From positions 1 to 64,000 of the forward strand of contig JBGQBN010000001.1 in assembly GCA_041494805.1 (NCBI GenBank): DNA of 64,000 nt, in the 5' to 3' direction. Below the pieces are notes generated by a model that did no database searches, was not told the origin of the DNA, and worked only from the letters and a program-made list of their open reading frames with translations. Made by a program: the position numbers and the translations under genes. This DNA is from JBGQBN01 sp041494805 (lineage in GTDB: Bacteria; Acidobacteriota; Terriglobia; Terriglobales; Acidobacteriaceae). This document shows positions 62,707-64,000 of this stretch, in pieces; the stretch's first letter is position 1; every line of letters starts with the position of its first letter.

Positions 62707-63423
62707 GTGGTCCGCACCATCCTGATGCTGACGTTCTGGGGCGTGTTGCTGCCGCTGGCGGCGCTGATCTGCTTTCCCTGGACTTTCATCACCGGAGATA
62801 TCAGCTTTCTTTACCGCGTGGGGATGTGGGGCGCGTGGACAGGGATTCGGCTCGCCGGGATACGGGTTCGGACGGTTGGCCTGGACAAGCTGGATCCCCA
62901 GCGTACTTACATCTTCATGTCCAACCACGTTTCCAATGTTGATCCGCCGCTGCTTTTGCCTCTGATCCCGCGCCGCACTTCAGTCATGGTGAAAAAAGAG
63001 TTGTTCCGCTATCCCATCCTGGGGAGGACGATGAAGCTGGGTTCGCTAGTCCCGGTGGATCGCGGAAACCGTGACGCCGGGATTGCCGCGGTGCGGGCCG
63101 CCGCCGAGGTCGTTCGCCAGGGGGTTAACATGACGATCTACATTGAAGGCCATCGCTCCTTCGACGGGAAACTTTTGCCGTTCAAGAAGGGCCCATTCTA
63201 CCTGGCGATGGAGTGCGGGGTGCCGGTGGTTCCGGTGACGATCGCGGGCACGCACTACATCATGCCCAAGCGGCGGTTCGCGATCAAGTCAGGTGCGGTC
63301 ACCGTGACCTTCCACGATCCCATTGAACCCAAGGATTTCGGCGACCGGGAGTGCTTGATGGAGCAGGTCAGAAGCGCGATTAGCAGCGGGCTTCCAGAAG
63401 AGTACCGACCGAAGACATTATGA
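62707..63423 (+). CDS. 1-acyl-sn-glycerol-3-phosphate acyltransferase (PlsC-like)
   Basis: 238-residue membrane acyltransferase making phosphatidic acid. N-terminal hydrophobic segments are followed by motif I NHVSNVDPP (His74, Asp79), motif II KKELFRYPILGRTMKLG with VPVDRG, motif III EGHRS (147-151) and motif IV GVPVVPVTIAGT. The usual motif III is EGTRS; here His replaces Thr. Starts at GTG 62707. The stop overlaps the next ATG. Confidence 0.92.
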   Translation: MVRTILMLTFWGVLLPLAALICFPWTFITGDISFLYRVGMWGAWTGIRLAGIRVRTVGLDKLDPQRTYIFMSNHVSNVDPPLLLPLIPRRTSVMVKKELFRYPILGRTMKLGSLVPVDRGNRDAGIAAVRAAAEVVRQGVNMTIYIEGHRSFDGKLLPFKKGPFYLAMECGVPVVPVTIAGTHYIMPKRRFAIKSGAVTVTFHDPIEPKDFGDRECLMEQVRSAISSGLPEEYRPKTL

Positions 63424-64000
63424 CTCACGCATTCAAGTACGCGATTGTTTGTACGCTTGTCTCTTCTCTGTTTCGTCCGGTGGCCTGGGCCACTGATCAC
63501 AGTGCGCTACAAAAGCAATTAAGAGACGCGTACGAAGGTAAGTTGTTATCACTTAAGACCCCCTGCACTTCAGATAGATTGCACTTCGACACTAGTGGAA
63601 AACCCTTGTCCGCTTTGCAAGAGGCCCCTTGGACGACGAGTGGCGTATTTCGCGTAGAAAGTGTTGCCGTCAAGTCCGATCGAATTGAAATCAGGGGCAA
63701 ACGCTTGATTCTTGCTTTGCGACTTGACAAGACCGGCACGAGACTGGTGCCGATCGAACTTGACCGGCATCTTCGCATTGACCTGGACATCGCTCCATCC
63801 ATGACGGATTTGCAACAAACCTATGTTTCCCTAGCTCAGATTTTTCAGGGAGGGAAGCTGGAGGAGAGAATAAGCGCATATTGGAAGCCGACAATCGACC
63901 TTGGCGACCTTATGACAGACCGGGCGTCCCTCTTGCAACGTCTTCCCGACAGAATGGTCGGACGTCTGGAAGGAAATCGCCCTGTGTATCTCGTGAGCCC
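63420..64000 (+). CDS. Secreted protein, 3' truncated by window edge
   Basis: ATG 63420 overlaps the plsC stop. 193 codons are visible: a signal peptide (KYAIVCTLVSSLFRPVAWA), then a soluble region with SLKTPCTSDRLHFDTSGKP, VESVAVKSDRIEIRGKRLIL and the final visible residues NRPVYLVSP. This arrangement resembles acidobacterial secreted proteins whose C-terminus is a TonB-type domain, where a similar VYxVxxGV segment precedes the domain; that part would lie beyond the window, so the assignment is only a suggestion. Confidence 0.7.
   Translation, partial: MTHAFKYAIVCTLVSSLFRPVAWATDHSALQKQLRDAYEGKLLSLKTPCTSDRLHFDTSGKPLSALQEAPWTTSGVFRVESVAVKSDRIEIRGKRLILALRLDKTGTRLVPIELDRHLRIDLDIAPSMTDLQQTYVSLAQIFQGGKLEERISAYWKPTIDLGDLMTDRASLLQRLPDRMVGRLEGNRPVYLVS

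Overview
The window reads as a piece of a GC-rich, Gram-negative heterotroph, most likely an Acidobacteriota (Koribacter/Terriglobia-like soil lineage). Supporting this are the high coding density, a DUF1844 protein beside a PhnP-like hydrolase, several secreted M28/S41/aspartyl-type proteases, TonB-type C-terminal proteins, Tad pilins, tatA-tatC, and many short stuttering inverted repeats between genes. This placement rests on gene content and style; no marker gene was aligned. There is no rRNA, prophage or CRISPR array, and one tRNA (Ala, CGC).

Layout. 1-4.8 kb: 3' part of carB, a repeat, a DapA-family lyase and a small unknown gene. 4.8-16.8 kb: a plus-strand catabolic cluster opened by a TetR regulator with a clear promoter/operator. 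It holds two enoyl-CoA hydratase-family enzymes (one resembling cyclohexa-1,5-diene-carbonyl-CoA hydratase), an aldehyde dehydrogenase, a BoxB/PaaA-like di-iron oxygenase, both subunits of a GctAB/IpdAB-like CoA-transferase, a membrane protein, a rhodanese, and a complete molybdenum hydroxylase. The FAD subunit of the hydroxylase carries the four-cysteine insertion that marks 4-hydroxybenzoyl-CoA reductase. Together they look like a route for aromatic or alicyclic CoA thioesters mixing 'anaerobic' and 'aerobic' enzymes. 16.8-30 kb: ribA, a TonB-like gene, tRNA-Ala, secreted beta-propeller proteins, an orphan receiver protein, an AMIN-domain protein, a partial Tad pilus set and a CtpA protease. 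30-34 kb: tatA-tatC coupled to a glutaminyl-cyclase-like lipoprotein, then an M28 peptidase and TerC. 35-45 kb: nadB, aroB, menG, an SDR, a SurA/PpiC foldase, a CDF transporter, a four-helix-bundle gene inside terminal inverted repeats, osmC, a glutaredoxin with an in-frame TGA at its first active-site cysteine, and an EamA transporter. 45-55 kb: MFS, ribF, MBL hydrolase, DUF1844, ygfZ, an IMDH-family dehydrogenase, TPR and protease-like genes. 55-64 kb: mtnP-pfkB-GT-C operon, mgtC, dapF, ldcA, an mpl with an internal TGA, plsC and a partial secreted protein.

Highlights: (1) a likely selenocysteine glutaredoxin (TGA at codon 14 in a G-x-PPC motif, with a bSECIS-like hairpin at the right distance) downstream of osmC; (2) the hybrid aromatic-CoA gene cluster; (3) perfect or near-perfect palindromes inserted in frame inside coding genes, like the Rickettsia palindromic elements; (4) a four-helix-bundle (IVS-type) gene bracketed by ~26-bp inverted repeats, plus several families of related-looking repeats. 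The in-frame TGA in mpl is read as a nonsense mutation or sequence error, and it tempers confidence in (1).
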